Part shown: piece after piece, positions 6,603 through 17,700 of the stretch
How the letters are laid out: every line of letters begins with the position of its first letter
How positions within the stretch are numbered: the stretch's first letter is position 1
IMG/VR virus record: IMGVR_UViG_3300047666_000614
Coordinates: 1-21,455 of that record
Strand: one strand, 5' to 3'
Source of the DNA: a virus
DNA length: 21,455 bases
Notes under the pieces: generated by a model
Told to the model about the DNA's origin: nothing
Seen by the model: only the letters and a program-made list of their open reading frames with translations
The model's database searches: none
Position numbers and translations under genes: made by a program

Positions 6603-7277
6603 ATGAGTTCGCCAATCGATATCTGCAACATGGCACTAGCCCACTTGGGCGACCGGCGCATCACACGTCTCGACGATGATGCCCAGACCTCTGATGCCCT
6701 TGTGAGATACTGCGCCGAGTTCTACGCGCAAGCACGGCAGGAGGCACTCGCCGCGCACCAATGGACTTTTGCACACCACATTGCCGCCCTCAGCCGCCGC
6801 ACCGACGCCACAATAATTGGGTTTACTTACTCCCACCAACTTTCAACAGATCGACTGCGCGTAATGCGTTTGTTCTCCGGCGGCGTGGCTGCTGGGGTGA
6901 CTACCTACAACAGCACACCCGTTGACAGCTTCAAGATTGTTGGCTCACAAGTCTGGAGCAACAGCGAGTTTATTGCGCTTGAGTATATTAGGGACGTCAA
7001 CAACCCCGACGACTGGTCCCCCCACTTCCGTGCCGCCGTCGCGCGACTCCTTGCCGCATACCTTGCCGGTCCAACTGCGGACAACCCGGATGAGGTGACC
7101 AAGCAAATGCGGATCTATGAGACCGTCACTTTGCCAAATGCTCAATATTACGACGCAGTGCAAGACAAGTCCGGAGAGAACTCCCAACACTCGGTCCGCC
7201 TCGCAGGGTCTCCCCTCCTCCAAGCCCGCCTGAACACCCGGTATGGGCAATCAGACCCCACTGACTTCAGCTACTAA
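6603..7277 (+). CDS. Tail tubular protein A (T7 gp11-like adaptor)
   Basis: This 224-residue protein is expected to form the ring that joins the portal to the tail nozzle. The N-terminus has the family hallmark: SPIDICNMALAHLGDRRI, then an aspartate-rich turn, ALVRYCAEFYAQARQEALAAHQWTFA. This gives the D-x-C/V-N-x-A-L-x-x-L/I-G start, the helix with Y-x-x-A/S-R-x-x-x-L, and W-x-F-A. Later, EFIALEYIRDV and a helical segment SPHFRAAVARLLAAYLA also follow the family pattern. The size is close to T7 gp11 (196). I chose the ATG at 6603; an in-frame TTG at 6567 falls inside the terminator hairpin loop and is rejected. The stop overlaps the next start (TAATG). Confidence 0.9.
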   Translation: MSSPIDICNMALAHLGDRRITRLDDDAQTSDALVRYCAEFYAQARQEALAAHQWTFAHHIAALSRRTDATIIGFTYSHQLSTDRLRVMRLFSGGVAAGVTTYNSTPVDSFKIVGSQVWSNSEFIALEYIRDVNNPDDWSPHFRAAVARLLAAYLAGPTADNPDEVTKQMRIYETVTLPNAQYYDAVQDKSGENSQHSVRLAGSPLLQARLNTRYGQSDPTDFSY

Positions 7278-9706
7278 TGCCAGAACTTTCCAAACTCGCA
7301 CTCAACGCTGGTGAACTCTCTGATGAGTTGGCTGGGCGCATCGACCTCAGCAAGTTCAACTCTGGGTGTGAGATTCTTGAGAACGCCAAGGTGCTCCGCG
7401 CCGGTGGTGTCACTCGACGAGCTGGATTCAAATACCTTGGGGTAACAACGCCGGGGAGCACTAAATCGCGACTGGTGGGGTTCCGGTTCTCCGAGACGCA
7501 AGGATATGTCCTTGAATTCACTGCGCTGAAGCTGCGTGTTCACACTGCTGGTGCGATCAACGTGACAGAGTATGACACCCCATGGACTGAGGACCAGATC
7601 TTCGATCTCCAGTTTGCACAAAGGATCGACCGGATTATCGTCACCCACCCTGAAGTTCCCGTCCAGAACATCGTCCGCTACGCTGGTGGGACGTGGGGAG
7701 TCGTCGCCCACCCTTGGCAGACGCGGATCTGGGAGACCTACCCATCGACTGACGACTTTATTCTCACACCTGGGGCAGTTACCGGCACGACCACCATCAC
7801 ATCTGACGCAGCACTCTTCGACGCCACATGGATCGGTGACCGGATCAAGATTGAACACACCGTTGGGGAGTCGAAGAACGAATATGATGTCGCTGATGTC
7901 ATCGTTGGGCAAGTGGCATTTAATGCTTCCAGCACCAGTAACACTGCGGGGGACATTGTTTATGAGGTGACTAACAGTGTGCTTGTTTACTACATTTGCA
8001 TTGCCGACTATGACAACACGGCGGTTGATTCAGACGGAGATTATGTGGCTGGTAACACACTCATGGGGGACTACCCAACATTCTTTGCACAGACTTTGGA
8101 ACTCGTCCCACCCACTATCGTTGAGGCCGGATGGGTTTTTGAGACCTTTGGAACTTGGACCGGCACTTACTGGGTTCAACGCTCCTATGATGGGGGAACA
8201 AGTTGGAACACCATCAAAATTGTGTCCTCTGTGGACAACCGGAATGAACGTGTCACTGAGACGGAGGACCAGGCGACGTTAATCCGTGTCATTCTCCCAG
8301 TTTTTGAGAACGACCCCACACAGCATGTGGAATTCACCATCAACACTTACACAGCTTCCGGCAGTGCTGTTGTTGATTCCTTCAGCACGACAACTGTGGT
8401 CAACGTCACAGTCGAGAAAGACTTCCAAGCTGCCACCGCATCCGCCGCGTGGTATGAGTGTGCATTCTCTCCCCGTAATGGTTACCCAACCAGTGTGACT
8501 TTCTACCAGAGTCGGCTTGCATTCGGTGGCACATCGAGTCGCCCGCAGACACTTTGGCTTTCCCGCACGCAGAAACCTTTTGACTTCACCCTCGGAACTC
8601 TCGCCACCGATGGCATGAGCTTCCAGACTGACGCGGAGGGATATGAGTCTATCACCTGGCTATCTTCCCACCTGTCACTGTTGGTGGGCACCACCCTTGG
8701 TGTGTGGGCGATCTCCGCACCTGATGGGAGTTCCCTCACCCCGGAGAACAATGGGCTGAACCGGCAGATGCAACTCGGTGCCCAGAAAGGGTTCCAAGCA
8801 GCACCCCTACAAAACAACGTTCTCTTTCTCCAATACAAGGGCCGGAAGATTCAAGAACTCACAGGGGGTTCGGTTGAATATGGTGGATATCTTTCTGCGG
8901 ACTTAACTCAACTCGCCTCCCACGTCACGAGGGGGGTGGTCACTCAGATTGCGACAGGTGAACTGCCGGACTCCACGTTGTTCTTGGTAAGTGGTGGGGA
9001 GATCCCGTTGCTGACGTATGAGAGAGCGCAGAACGTCGTTGGTTGGGCACGCTGGAAGACGGAAGGAAACTTTGAAAGCATCGCTGTAACGTCAGGAGCG
9101 GGGGAGGATGATGACCACTACGTTGTCGTCAACCGCAATGGGAACCGTTACATCGAATATCTCGCCCCCGACATGCTCCGCATTGAAGAGGATGATGACG
9201 CTGTGAACCTTCGCTTCCTTGACTCCTACACTGAGGCAATCGGAACTGCCTTGACCGAAGTCACAGGGCTTACCCGTTTTGAAGGCATGGAGGTTGACAC
9301 CTTCATCGATGGAGAACCGCATGGGCTGGTTACCGTGACTGGGGGTGTTGCTACTCTGCCCAGCAGCGGAGACAATGTTGTCGTCGGTCTCCCATACACC
9401 ACGGAGGTGCGGCCCATGTCCATCGACTTTGGCGCAATTGGTAGCAAGAGTTCCGTCATTGAGTTGTTGATCCGGTTCCGCAATTCACTCGGCGGCGAGG
9501 TCAGCCAAGACAGGATCAACTGGTCAAAAGTTGCCCAGCAGCAACCAAGGATCACCGAAGATGTCCCCCTCTCTCTGCTCTCTCAAGATTTCCAGTCAAC
9601 ACCGCACTCGACTTGGGAAAGAAAACCCAGTATCTCTGTGAGGCAGACTCAACCTTTACCTATGACCATTTTAGCCATGCGTATTAAAACCAAATCTTCG
9701 AAATAA
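7277..9706 (+). CDS. Tail tubular protein B (T7 gp12-like nozzle)
   Basis: This 809-residue protein is expected to form the hexameric tail nozzle; T7 gp12 has 794 residues. The N-terminal GELSDELAGRIDLSKFNSGC, then LRAGGVTRRAGFKYLG, is the family signature: G-x-x-S-x-x-L-x-G-R-x-D, then n-G-x-x-R-R-P-G-x-x-f. A central FSPRNGYPTSVTFYQSRLAFGG and SRTQKPFDF, followed by TWLSSHLSLLVGTTLGVWAI, are the other conserved blocks (F-x-x-x-R-L-x-f-a-G; S-r-x-x-x-f-x-n-F). The C-terminus closes with QTQPLPMTILAM, the usual P-L-P-x-T-I ending. It is coupled to the genes on both sides by TAATG overlaps and has no Shine-Dalgarno sequence. The frame is intact throughout. Confidence 0.92.
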   Translation: MPELSKLALNAGELSDELAGRIDLSKFNSGCEILENAKVLRAGGVTRRAGFKYLGVTTPGSTKSRLVGFRFSETQGYVLEFTALKLRVHTAGAINVTEYDTPWTEDQIFDLQFAQRIDRIIVTHPEVPVQNIVRYAGGTWGVVAHPWQTRIWETYPSTDDFILTPGAVTGTTTITSDAALFDATWIGDRIKIEHTVGESKNEYDVADVIVGQVAFNASSTSNTAGDIVYEVTNSVLVYYICIADYDNTAVDSDGDYVAGNTLMGDYPTFFAQTLELVPPTIVEAGWVFETFGTWTGTYWVQRSYDGGTSWNTIKIVSSVDNRNERVTETEDQATLIRVILPVFENDPTQHVEFTINTYTASGSAVVDSFSTTTVVNVTVEKDFQAATASAAWYECAFSPRNGYPTSVTFYQSRLAFGGTSSRPQTLWLSRTQKPFDFTLGTLATDGMSFQTDAEGYESITWLSSHLSLLVGTTLGVWAISAPDGSSLTPENNGLNRQMQLGAQKGFQAAPLQNNVLFLQYKGRKIQELTGGSVEYGGYLSADLTQLASHVTRGVVTQIATGELPDSTLFLVSGGEIPLLTYERAQNVVGWARWKTEGNFESIAVTSGAGEDDDHYVVVNRNGNRYIEYLAPDMLRIEEDDDAVNLRFLDSYTEAIGTALTEVTGLTRFEGMEVDTFIDGEPHGLVTVTGGVATLPSSGDNVVVGLPYTTEVRPMSIDFGAIGSKSSVIELLIRFRNSLGGEVSQDRINWSKVAQQQPRITEDVPLSLLSQDFQSTPHSTWERKPSISVRQTQPLPMTILAMRIKTKSSK

Positions 9707-10224
9707 TGGCCGATCCGGTAAGCCAAGGCATAATGCTGATCTCCTCTGTCGGTGCTCAAATCCATGCTCAGAAGACAGCGGAGAATGCAGCCCAAGCCCA
9801 ATCCGAGAACAGTCAGAACCTTCTGGACCGCAAGCGCGAGAACCAACGTCAGGCACTCATTGAGAACTCCGAACGCCAGCAGGGGAACAAGCAACGCTAT
9901 CTCGCGCAGGTTCGCGCCAGCCAAGCCGCTTCAGGGTTCAACACCTCTGGTGGGACCGCTCTCGCCATCTTTGGTGACATCGAGTCCAGCCTTGACGACC
10001 AGATCAACGAAGCAACCAGTCAAGCACTAGACGCCATTAACACCACCCGCAATCAAGGACAGAGCCTCAAGTTTGGTGACAAGCTCAGGGCGCAGGCCGG
10101 TGGGATCAGTCGGGCTGCCATTGGTATTAATGCTGCCACAAGCTTTGGTGCAGGTTATGGTGCCAACTACGACCGGAGTGGGTCTGACCCATTTGGGTTC
10201 TACAAGAAACAAAAGAAACCATAG
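9706..10224 (+). CDS. Internal virion protein B (T7 gp14-like ejection protein)
   Basis: This gene encodes 172 residues (T7 gp14 has 196). T7 gp14 leaves the head first and forms the pore in the outer membrane. Here the N-terminus is a mildly hydrophobic helix (VSQGIMLISSVGAQIHA), followed by a long Gln/Asn/Arg-rich helix. A conserved-looking turn RASQAASGFNTSGGTALAIFGD comes next, a pattern often seen in gp14-type proteins (A-a-x-G-v-x-x-x-G-S). The C-terminus is Gly/Ala/Tyr-rich and basic. Its place, directly after the nozzle gene and before a helical 516-residue protein and a giant protein, matches T7 genes 14-15-16. The start overlaps the nozzle stop (TAATG). Confidence 0.78.
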   Translation: MADPVSQGIMLISSVGAQIHAQKTAENAAQAQSENSQNLLDRKRENQRQALIENSERQQGNKQRYLAQVRASQAASGFNTSGGTALAIFGDIESSLDDQINEATSQALDAINTTRNQGQSLKFGDKLRAQAGGISRAAIGINAATSFGAGYGANYDRSGSDPFGFYKKQKKP

Positions 10225-10226
10225 TA

Positions 10227-11777
10227 ATGCCTCGCATCCCTATTCAATCCCTTGTCTCCTCCCGTGAATCTGGTGTGGATGTCCAACCTGGTGCCTTTCA
10301 AGCCACTGCTCAAGCCACTGCCAACCTGATGTCTTCCGTCAGCGGGGCGGCACAGATGGTGAAGCAACAGTTCGACCGGGCCCAAGACTTGCGGAACCGC
10401 ACACAACTCTCTGAGGAGAGGCGGGGGTTACGCGATGCACGGGGAAACTTCTTGAATAAGATGAATGGTCTCAACGCGGACGGCTCACAAGGAAAGCCAG
10501 TCCCGCCCGCGCAGTGGGGGCCACTCTGGAAAACCGAACTGGACGCAATAAAAAAAGGATTTGAGGATTCTGACATGCCCCCAGTCGTTTCCCGTGCATT
10601 GGCTGAAGACTATGAAAACTTCGCGGGATCTAGCTACGTTCAAATTGCTGGTGCCGCCCTCAAGTTGAACCAGCGGGAAGCTCGCCAGAACTTTGACCGT
10701 GATCTTCAGCATTTTGTGACTGAAGAAAACTGGGAGGAAGCCGGAGGGTTAGTCAAGAATGCTAGGGGGTATGAAATCACAGATGGTGAAGCTGATGGTT
10801 TGAACAAGGCACTGGGTGTGGGTAAACGTAACGCGGACATGGCAACCAGCTTGGACGCTGACCCGGAGGACCATATCAAGAGAATCAATGAGGATGCATT
10901 TGGGCGACTTGCGCCAAGCCAGAAGCGGAAGGAAATCAAGAAAGGCGAACTTGGGATGACCAAGCTGGAGGTTGAGGGTGTCACATTTTTGCAAGACATG
11001 CTCGAAGATGGTAACTACAAAAATATGGGGGAGTTTGAAGTGGCCATTGATGAGATTTCCCACATCACACCACAGACCAAAAAGCGACTGCTGCGGAATT
11101 TCAAATCCAGTGCCCCTATTTCAGAGGGGGGATTACTCTACCTCCAGGACAAGATTGATGACCTCACCAAATTGCGAGGTAACCCAGAGGAATATGAGGC
11201 AGCGTGGAATAAACTTAAAGTCGAGCTTGGGACATACCGGCGTGAAGATATAGGGCATTTTAATACCACCATGCATTTGGAAGCTCCACAGAAGTATTCA
11301 AAGGAGGCGAATGTAAAGCGGACTGAAAAAGAACGGCAGGAAATGTTAGCACCTCTGGCAACGGTAGCAAATGAGTTAGTGAAGGGGCGTGCTGCTGGAA
11401 TTGCAGACATCGCCCAGCAGAAGTCTAACAGCGCCATGGCAGCTATACTTGGGGATGCTGATCCTACCAACGATCAAGCTTTGCAAACAACTATTGGTAG
11501 CAGTGAGTTAAAGCAAACCAACATTCTCGTCCGGTCTGCTCTTCATAAGGAGATGAACAAGTTCATCATGGACTACATTGCAGAGAAAGGGCGCAACCCC
11601 ACCGAGCTGGAGATGAAGAAGTTCCTCGACACTGATGGTGACCGGATCGCTGAAAAAGCAATGGGGACAGTCGGTGGAAGTCTTTCCATCCCCGGTGTCG
11701 CCGCGCCGAAGAAACTAGAAGGTGCCAACCTCGCTAAGGATTGGCTTTCACCCACCACGCTCCCAAAGAACCAATAG
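10227..11777 (+). CDS. Internal virion protein C (T7 gp15-like ejection protein)
   Basis: This gene encodes 516 residues, nearly all predicted helical and highly charged, with no cysteine-rich or membrane region. T7 gp15 (747 residues) forms the periplasmic conduit with gp16; this protein is shorter. The N-terminus (AFQATAQATANLMSSVSGAAQMV) resembles the alanine-rich start of gp15-type proteins. The rest is a run of helices resembling tandem helical repeats, including EDHIKRINEDAFGRL and a late DYIAEKGRNPTELEMKKFL. The gene starts two bases after the previous stop (TAG-TA-ATG) and ends two bases before the giant gene, so the three ejection genes form a tight translational unit. The assignment depends mainly on gene order. 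Confidence 0.78.
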   Translation: MPRIPIQSLVSSRESGVDVQPGAFQATAQATANLMSSVSGAAQMVKQQFDRAQDLRNRTQLSEERRGLRDARGNFLNKMNGLNADGSQGKPVPPAQWGPLWKTELDAIKKGFEDSDMPPVVSRALAEDYENFAGSSYVQIAGAALKLNQREARQNFDRDLQHFVTEENWEEAGGLVKNARGYEITDGEADGLNKALGVGKRNADMATSLDADPEDHIKRINEDAFGRLAPSQKRKEIKKGELGMTKLEVEGVTFLQDMLEDGNYKNMGEFEVAIDEISHITPQTKKRLLRNFKSSAPISEGGLLYLQDKIDDLTKLRGNPEEYEAAWNKLKVELGTYRREDIGHFNTTMHLEAPQKYSKEANVKRTEKERQEMLAPLATVANELVKGRAAGIADIAQQKSNSAMAAILGDADPTNDQALQTTIGSSELKQTNILVRSALHKEMNKFIMDYIAEKGRNPTELEMKKFLDTDGDRIAEKAMGTVGGSLSIPGVAAPKKLEGANLAKDWLSPTTLPKNQ

Positions 11778-11779
11778 CA

Positions 11780-14700
11780 ATGCCTGAATTTAATCCTTTC
11801 GAATCTGACTTCAGCACTTCAGCAGTTGCTTACGGTGACCCTGTGGCAGCAGACCAAATCGGTCTGGACATCCTCGACAAACTGGAACAGGGGAAAGCCC
11901 AGAAGGGCCTACATGGTCCGGAGTTTGATGCTGTCATTGACACTGGGACTCCCAAGCTCATTGCCAACTTGGCAAAATATAGGGACTATAAGACAGGACG
12001 CGGGGAGGAGATGTTCAGCTACCAAGCTGAAATCACTGCCCGGAAGGAGGCAATCCGAGGTGAAGAACTCGCACGGTATGCAAACAAACTCCTCATGGGC
12101 GGGGAGGAAACATTCCAAGCAATCTTGGAAGAGAATGGGCACGCTGAGGAATTCAACCATCAGCGTCTATTTATGCAGGATGAGGGGGCTTTTCGTGAGC
12201 GTTACTCAGCGAACTTGCTTATGAAGAAAGCTGGGTTCGGCGTCAACCAGATCAAGTCTGGTGCCGCCGAGCCACCGATGCGGAAGTTCCTTGATGCCAA
12301 AGAGGACGGTTCAGAAACCACCCGTGCTGCATTTTCCCGGTGGAGCCTCGCCAAGATCAATGCGGTTGATAACCGGCGCGAGTATGTGGATACCGCCCAG
12401 ACATCAGCGTTTAACAACATCCTTGGGATGCAAGGTGACGTGGATGATTTTGAGGAGGTGATGGAGAAGGATTTCTCCACACTCGCTAAAAGTGAACGGA
12501 CTCAAGCTCGCGCCCACTATGTTAAGACCGCAGCAGCCTTGAGGGCAGACTTTGGCCATCTCATACCTATGGTGCAGAAGGTGTTCAACACCATTGCCGC
12601 CGAGGAAGATATAACCACAGAGTTCGACGAAGCTGGACAATTTGCAAGTTTAGAGAAAGCAGCCCTAGCCATGGGTCGAATCCCTAAAAAGGATTGGGAT
12701 AAAATGACCGCCATGCTTGCTAAAACCGCCGAAGCGCATGGGCAGAACCCTGACGGCTTTGGGCGCAAGCTTGGCAAACATTTTGCGAGACCCATGGAAC
12801 GCATGTTCTCCAGCGCAGCGCGGCCTAAGAACATTCGTGATGCGAGAAAAGACATCATTGATGCCAAACGTATCCGTGATGTCGGTGCCAGCCAGGACTA
12901 CATGGTTGAATATTTCAATGAAGATGGGACCAGTCGTGGCATTGAGCTGCAATCAAGGACACGTGGAAGGGTGTCATTTCTCGACACAGTCATTAAAGGG
13001 GATTATGTCGAAACATTGGCAGAAGCTCAAACGAGGGCTGATGGCAATGTCAAACGGTGGAACTCGGTGTCCTCCACCGCTGCACAACGTAAAGCAAACC
13101 CCAAAGTGGGAAGTGCTAAGGTTCTCACCTCTGAGGAAGACTTGAAGCGCGGGGTAAAATATTTTGAGAGTCAAGGCAGAGGTCAGGAGTATGCTTCTAA
13201 GATTTACAATTGGCGCGATGCAGTCGCACGTATTGATCACAACAGCAAAAGTGGGGCCCAAAACATGTTCATGGATAACTGGGTCTATGGTGTCGTCGGC
13301 TCACTTCCTGAGATGGGTGCCGCCGCAACCGGCCTCCCAGGTGTCCTGCTTGTGGCTGCTGCAAAGTCTGAGCAGAACATGGCGGACATCCGAGAGCGAA
13401 CTAACCCAAACGACTGGGAGGCGCAGGAAGGCGCAGCCCTAGCAGCTGGTGTGACATACAGTCTTCTCAACTATGCCCAGCTGAAGACCATCACGAAGCG
13501 ACTCCCAGCCACAAACACTTTCATCAAAAAAGCTGGCACAATCTGGGCTATCGAGACCGCACAGGAGTTGGGGCAGGATTTCTCCCTCGCCCTAACGATG
13601 GAGCTTTACGGTGCAGTCAGTGATGACATCAAAGACTTCGACATGCGCTCTGATAAAGATAAGGATGTGGAGGTATGGACTACTGAGATTGGGGAGAACG
13701 ATGGAGAGCTTTTGAAGCTCATGAAAAAGGCACCCATGACTGCTTTCGCGATGTTGCCTTTTGCTGTTGCCGGTGCTGGTGGCAGCAAGGCACTGAAATA
13801 CATAGACCAAAAAAGTTTTGAGAATCTCTTCCGAGATAGTGAACTGCTGGAAGCTTATGGGGTAGACCAAGAGAACCAGCTCAAGATCCGAAATCTGAGT
13901 CTGCCGGATGCTTTGGACTTCATTCAGGAAAACAGTGGTGCTTTCCTTTCCAACATGGATGGGAAGTTTGAAGCTGCCTTGTCTGGGAACATGGCATTTG
14001 AGCAAGACCATTCAGGCAATGGCCAGCCAGCCATTTCTGAACCGACGACTCAACAGGCACTGATTGCAAGTCAGATCAACCAGGCTGAAAAGAAGCTTCT
14101 GCCGGAGGAACAGGAAATAGCTAATTTTGAAGAGTGGAAAGCCCGAAAGGAGTTTGCTGATGAGAAAGAGCAGGGGGAGAAAACCCCGATGGGTCAGATG
14201 CTTGATGAGCGTTATAGCACCTACTTGGATGACCAACTTAAGGCCATGATTGGTGCAGACAAAACCGACCCCAACAGATCAGCACTTGCAAGGGTTAACG
14301 CACAGGTGGTGCTTCGTGATAAGCTGCTAGAGTTGGAGGCACAGGTAGCAGAGCAAGCACAGCAGAAGCAAGCACAGCAGAAGCAAGCACAGCAGGATGA
14401 GCAAGCACAGCAGGATGAGCGGACACGGATGGGTGAAGGCTTCAGTGGGAGATTTATTGCCCGAGGCGATGGGACACTCTCTGTCACGAATGGGGACCGC
14501 ACAATCGTAGCACACTCCCCAGAGGAGGCTGCCGAGGCTGCACAACAGTTGGACCCGGGGTATTTGGAACGCCGCACGGCGGGGATCAAAGCAAAGGCCA
14601 AGGTTGTATCAAGTGAAAAGATCACCGGTTTGAAGGTGGATATGGCTAAAGACCTCGCCACCATGTCAGCGAAACCTCTCGATATAGACATGTCGTTGGC

Positions 14701-17700
14701 TTTAGACCCACTCATGCCCACCACGAACCCTATTAGCCACCCAGAGGTGACTGAAGGGGTGATTGGCATACTGCGAGCAGCAGGGATAAAAAATGACATC
14801 TGGTTTGGGTCCAAGCTCGGGAAAAACACCTTAGGGACTTTCAACCCAAACAATGGTGTCATTCGTGTAGCCCAGCATGGGGACATTCCTACGGCAGCGC
14901 ATGAAGCAGCTCACGCCATCCAAGACGGCTACCTCTACAAAGGGGAAGTTATGACGGACAACAACTGGAGAGAGGATACCGGTGTGCCAAAGGACGTTCA
15001 AGATCAGTTGATTGACATCGCTGGGGAGAACTATGCAGGGGGCACCATGCGTTCAGAACTGATCAACGAAGGCATTGCCAAATCTGAAGGGTTCGCGGAA
15101 TACGTCCGTTTGAAACTTGCGCCGTCTCTTAACCCCACGACAGGGAAAAGAGCAGATGTGGCAAAGGATTATCCCCTAGTGGACAAATGGTTTGAAAGCA
15201 ACATCCTCCAGAAAAGTCCAGAACTAGCAAAGAGTTTTGATGCTGCAAAGAAAGCGGTTGGTAAATATGCAGATCAAGGGGCGCTAGCACGTGGTGAAGC
15301 AAACATAGCGGACACCCCGACACTCAGGGCGAAAGCTGTTGAGAGCATGCGTGATACTGCGAAATCTACGGTGGGGGATTGGGTTGAGATGTTTGACCCA
15401 ATCCGCAAGATGGTTGCCACAGTCGAGAAAGCGACAGGGGTTAAGTTGGTGGGGACCAAAAACCCCTATGACGTGTTGAAAGTGCATCGGATGACCTCTG
15501 ACAACATTGTTGACCGCATGGTTCATAGAGGGATGGTGTCGTATTCTGGTGCATACACAAAGTCCCCCAGCTTGGAGAAAATTTTACAACGTGTCCCTAA
15601 AAAGGATGTCAGAAAATGGTTGGTCTATCTCTGGGCGCGTAGAACATTAGCTTTAAACAGATCAAAAAAGCCTCGGAACTCGGGCATGCTCGTTGTGGAT
15701 GCTGATTACCTGGTCAAAAAACTCAAGAACCCTGACTTCGACATCGCCGCAACCCAGTTCTATGAGTGGGAAAATGGTGTGCTTCAATACGCTGCTGATT
15801 CCGGTGATCATTACAACCACATGGTGGGTGAGATCCGTAAAGGCGATGCTGGGGATTACATCAGTTTGCAAAGGGAGTTCACAGCACTGGACGAGAAATT
15901 CACATCCTACAACCCCGGTGCAACAGGGCAAAACAAGTTAGTGAAACACATGACCGGCTCCGGACGGAGGGTCATGAACCCCCTTGAGTCTGCAATTGAG
16001 AATGCAGAAATCATCGTTGGGGCGTCACAGCGGACAGCAGCGATGGAGAGTTTAGTTGATTTGGTCGAGGCAAACCCAAAAGTGTTGGGGCACCTTGTGG
16101 CTGAGATCAAGAATGATGATTCCATTCCATTAGCAGCGCGGGCAGCAGAGACGCTGTTAGACCAAATTGGGAGCAAACTGGGCGGCGAGAGTCAGAGGTT
16201 AATTCAAGAAGCGAAAGACCACATGAGTGAAAGCGAGGCTGGCACAGTCATCACAATGTGGGGGAAACCCTATGTGCCCGATTCCGCACTTGGGAGAGCT
16301 ATTATCCCAGTTATGCGTGGGGGCAAAATGAAATATTTCGAGGTAGACCGTGAAGCGTATGAAGCTTTCAAAGGTTTGGAGATTTACCGGCTCAACAAAT
16401 ATGCCGACTTAGCTGTTGGGCTTCCCAACAGAGCTTGGAAAATCGGGACCACAACTCTCAGCCTCCCTTTCCAAATAGTCACGGAACCGCTTCGAGGGAC
16501 TTCCATTCTCTACCGCCAAACTGGTGGCAAAGCCGGACTTGTTCGGACCTTTGGTGAGTGGGTGGCGGAAGCAACCACCTCCTCATTAGAAGCCCTAACC
16601 GCCAATAAATTCCAAACCACAACAGGGAAACTGTTTGAGGAGTTGAACCTAGGGATGACGACACGTCTCGGTGCCGATACATACCACCGAAAAGCAACTG
16701 TCAAACGGTTACACGATGGGAAGATCCTGCGAGTCGTTCGCTCATCAGAACTCTTAAGCTACTACAAAGATGTGATTCAGTTTTCCGATAAGGCGGTGAA
16801 GCGTGTTGAACTCAAACGCGCAATGCGTGACCTTGGCTTTAACCCAAAAACAGATGAGTTAACACCAGACATCGCCCAGCAAATCACGTTGCGTGCCGCT
16901 GAAGTAGATACAGATTTCCGGGGTGCTGGCAAATATGGGAGAGTCTTTAACCAAATCTCACCATACTTCGGAGCTAAGGTCCAAGGTATCCGTGGGCACG
17001 TTCGAGCCTACACTAAGGCAAAAGACAAAATGACCCAAGATGGGCGAAGTGCTGCTGAGTATTACCTGCTGAATCAGTTCATGGTCCGCAACTACATCAT
17101 GTCAGGAGTTGCTGTTGCAGGGTGGCTGACATACAAAGATGAGGAAGGGTGGAAACAGATGGACGAGAGGGAGAAATATTCTGCCTCCTACATCCCTATC
17201 CCTGCGGACATCTCCCTCTCCGGCGAGCCGGAACTGTTGAAAATCCCAAAGTCCCATGAACTTGATGGTTTCTTCATGGGCGCACCGGTGGCCATTTTGG
17301 ACGCGATCTACCAAGACGATCCGAAACTCGCTACCGACTTCGCTAAGGAGTTTGCAAAGCAAACTTTTTCCGCTTCATTACCGGTGGGTGCAGATTACGC
17401 GCTGGAAGTGGCAGGGAAGAGAGACACCTTTGGTCGTAAAGTTGTCCCAATGTGGGAGGAAGTTCTCGATCAAGATGGGCAGAGATATCGCCAATTCGGT
17501 AGCAGAACCACCAAGGTGGCAGTCAGTTTGGGGAAACGCTTTGATGTGTCCCCCCGCAAGATTGACCACTTTGTGAAGAGTTTTGGGGGAAGAAGTTCCG
17601 CTGACATATTGGAGTTCTTCGGTGTCCAAGGGAAGACGGAAGACCCTCACTTGGTCAACACCCCGATTTTGGGGCGTTTGTTCCACCCACCAGGGCAAGC

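Noticed and set aside
7274-7912. Antisense open frame of 212 codons opposite tail tubular protein B
   Set aside because: It lies wholly within a well-recognised gene, has no recognisable domain, and would be the only minus-strand gene.
9540-9706. Possible frameshift near the end of tail tubular protein B
   Set aside because: The region looked unusual, but the original frame ends in the family-typical PLPMT segment, so it is intact.
11741-11779. TTG start for the giant ejection protein
   Set aside because: It overlaps the previous gene's end; the ATG at 11780, two bases after that stop, fits the coupling pattern.
14221-14886. Antisense open frame of 221 codons opposite the giant ejection gene
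   Set aside because: Its composition (Ser/Cys/Ala runs from the opposite strand of Gln repeats) is a shadow of the real gene, and no start context or domain supports it.
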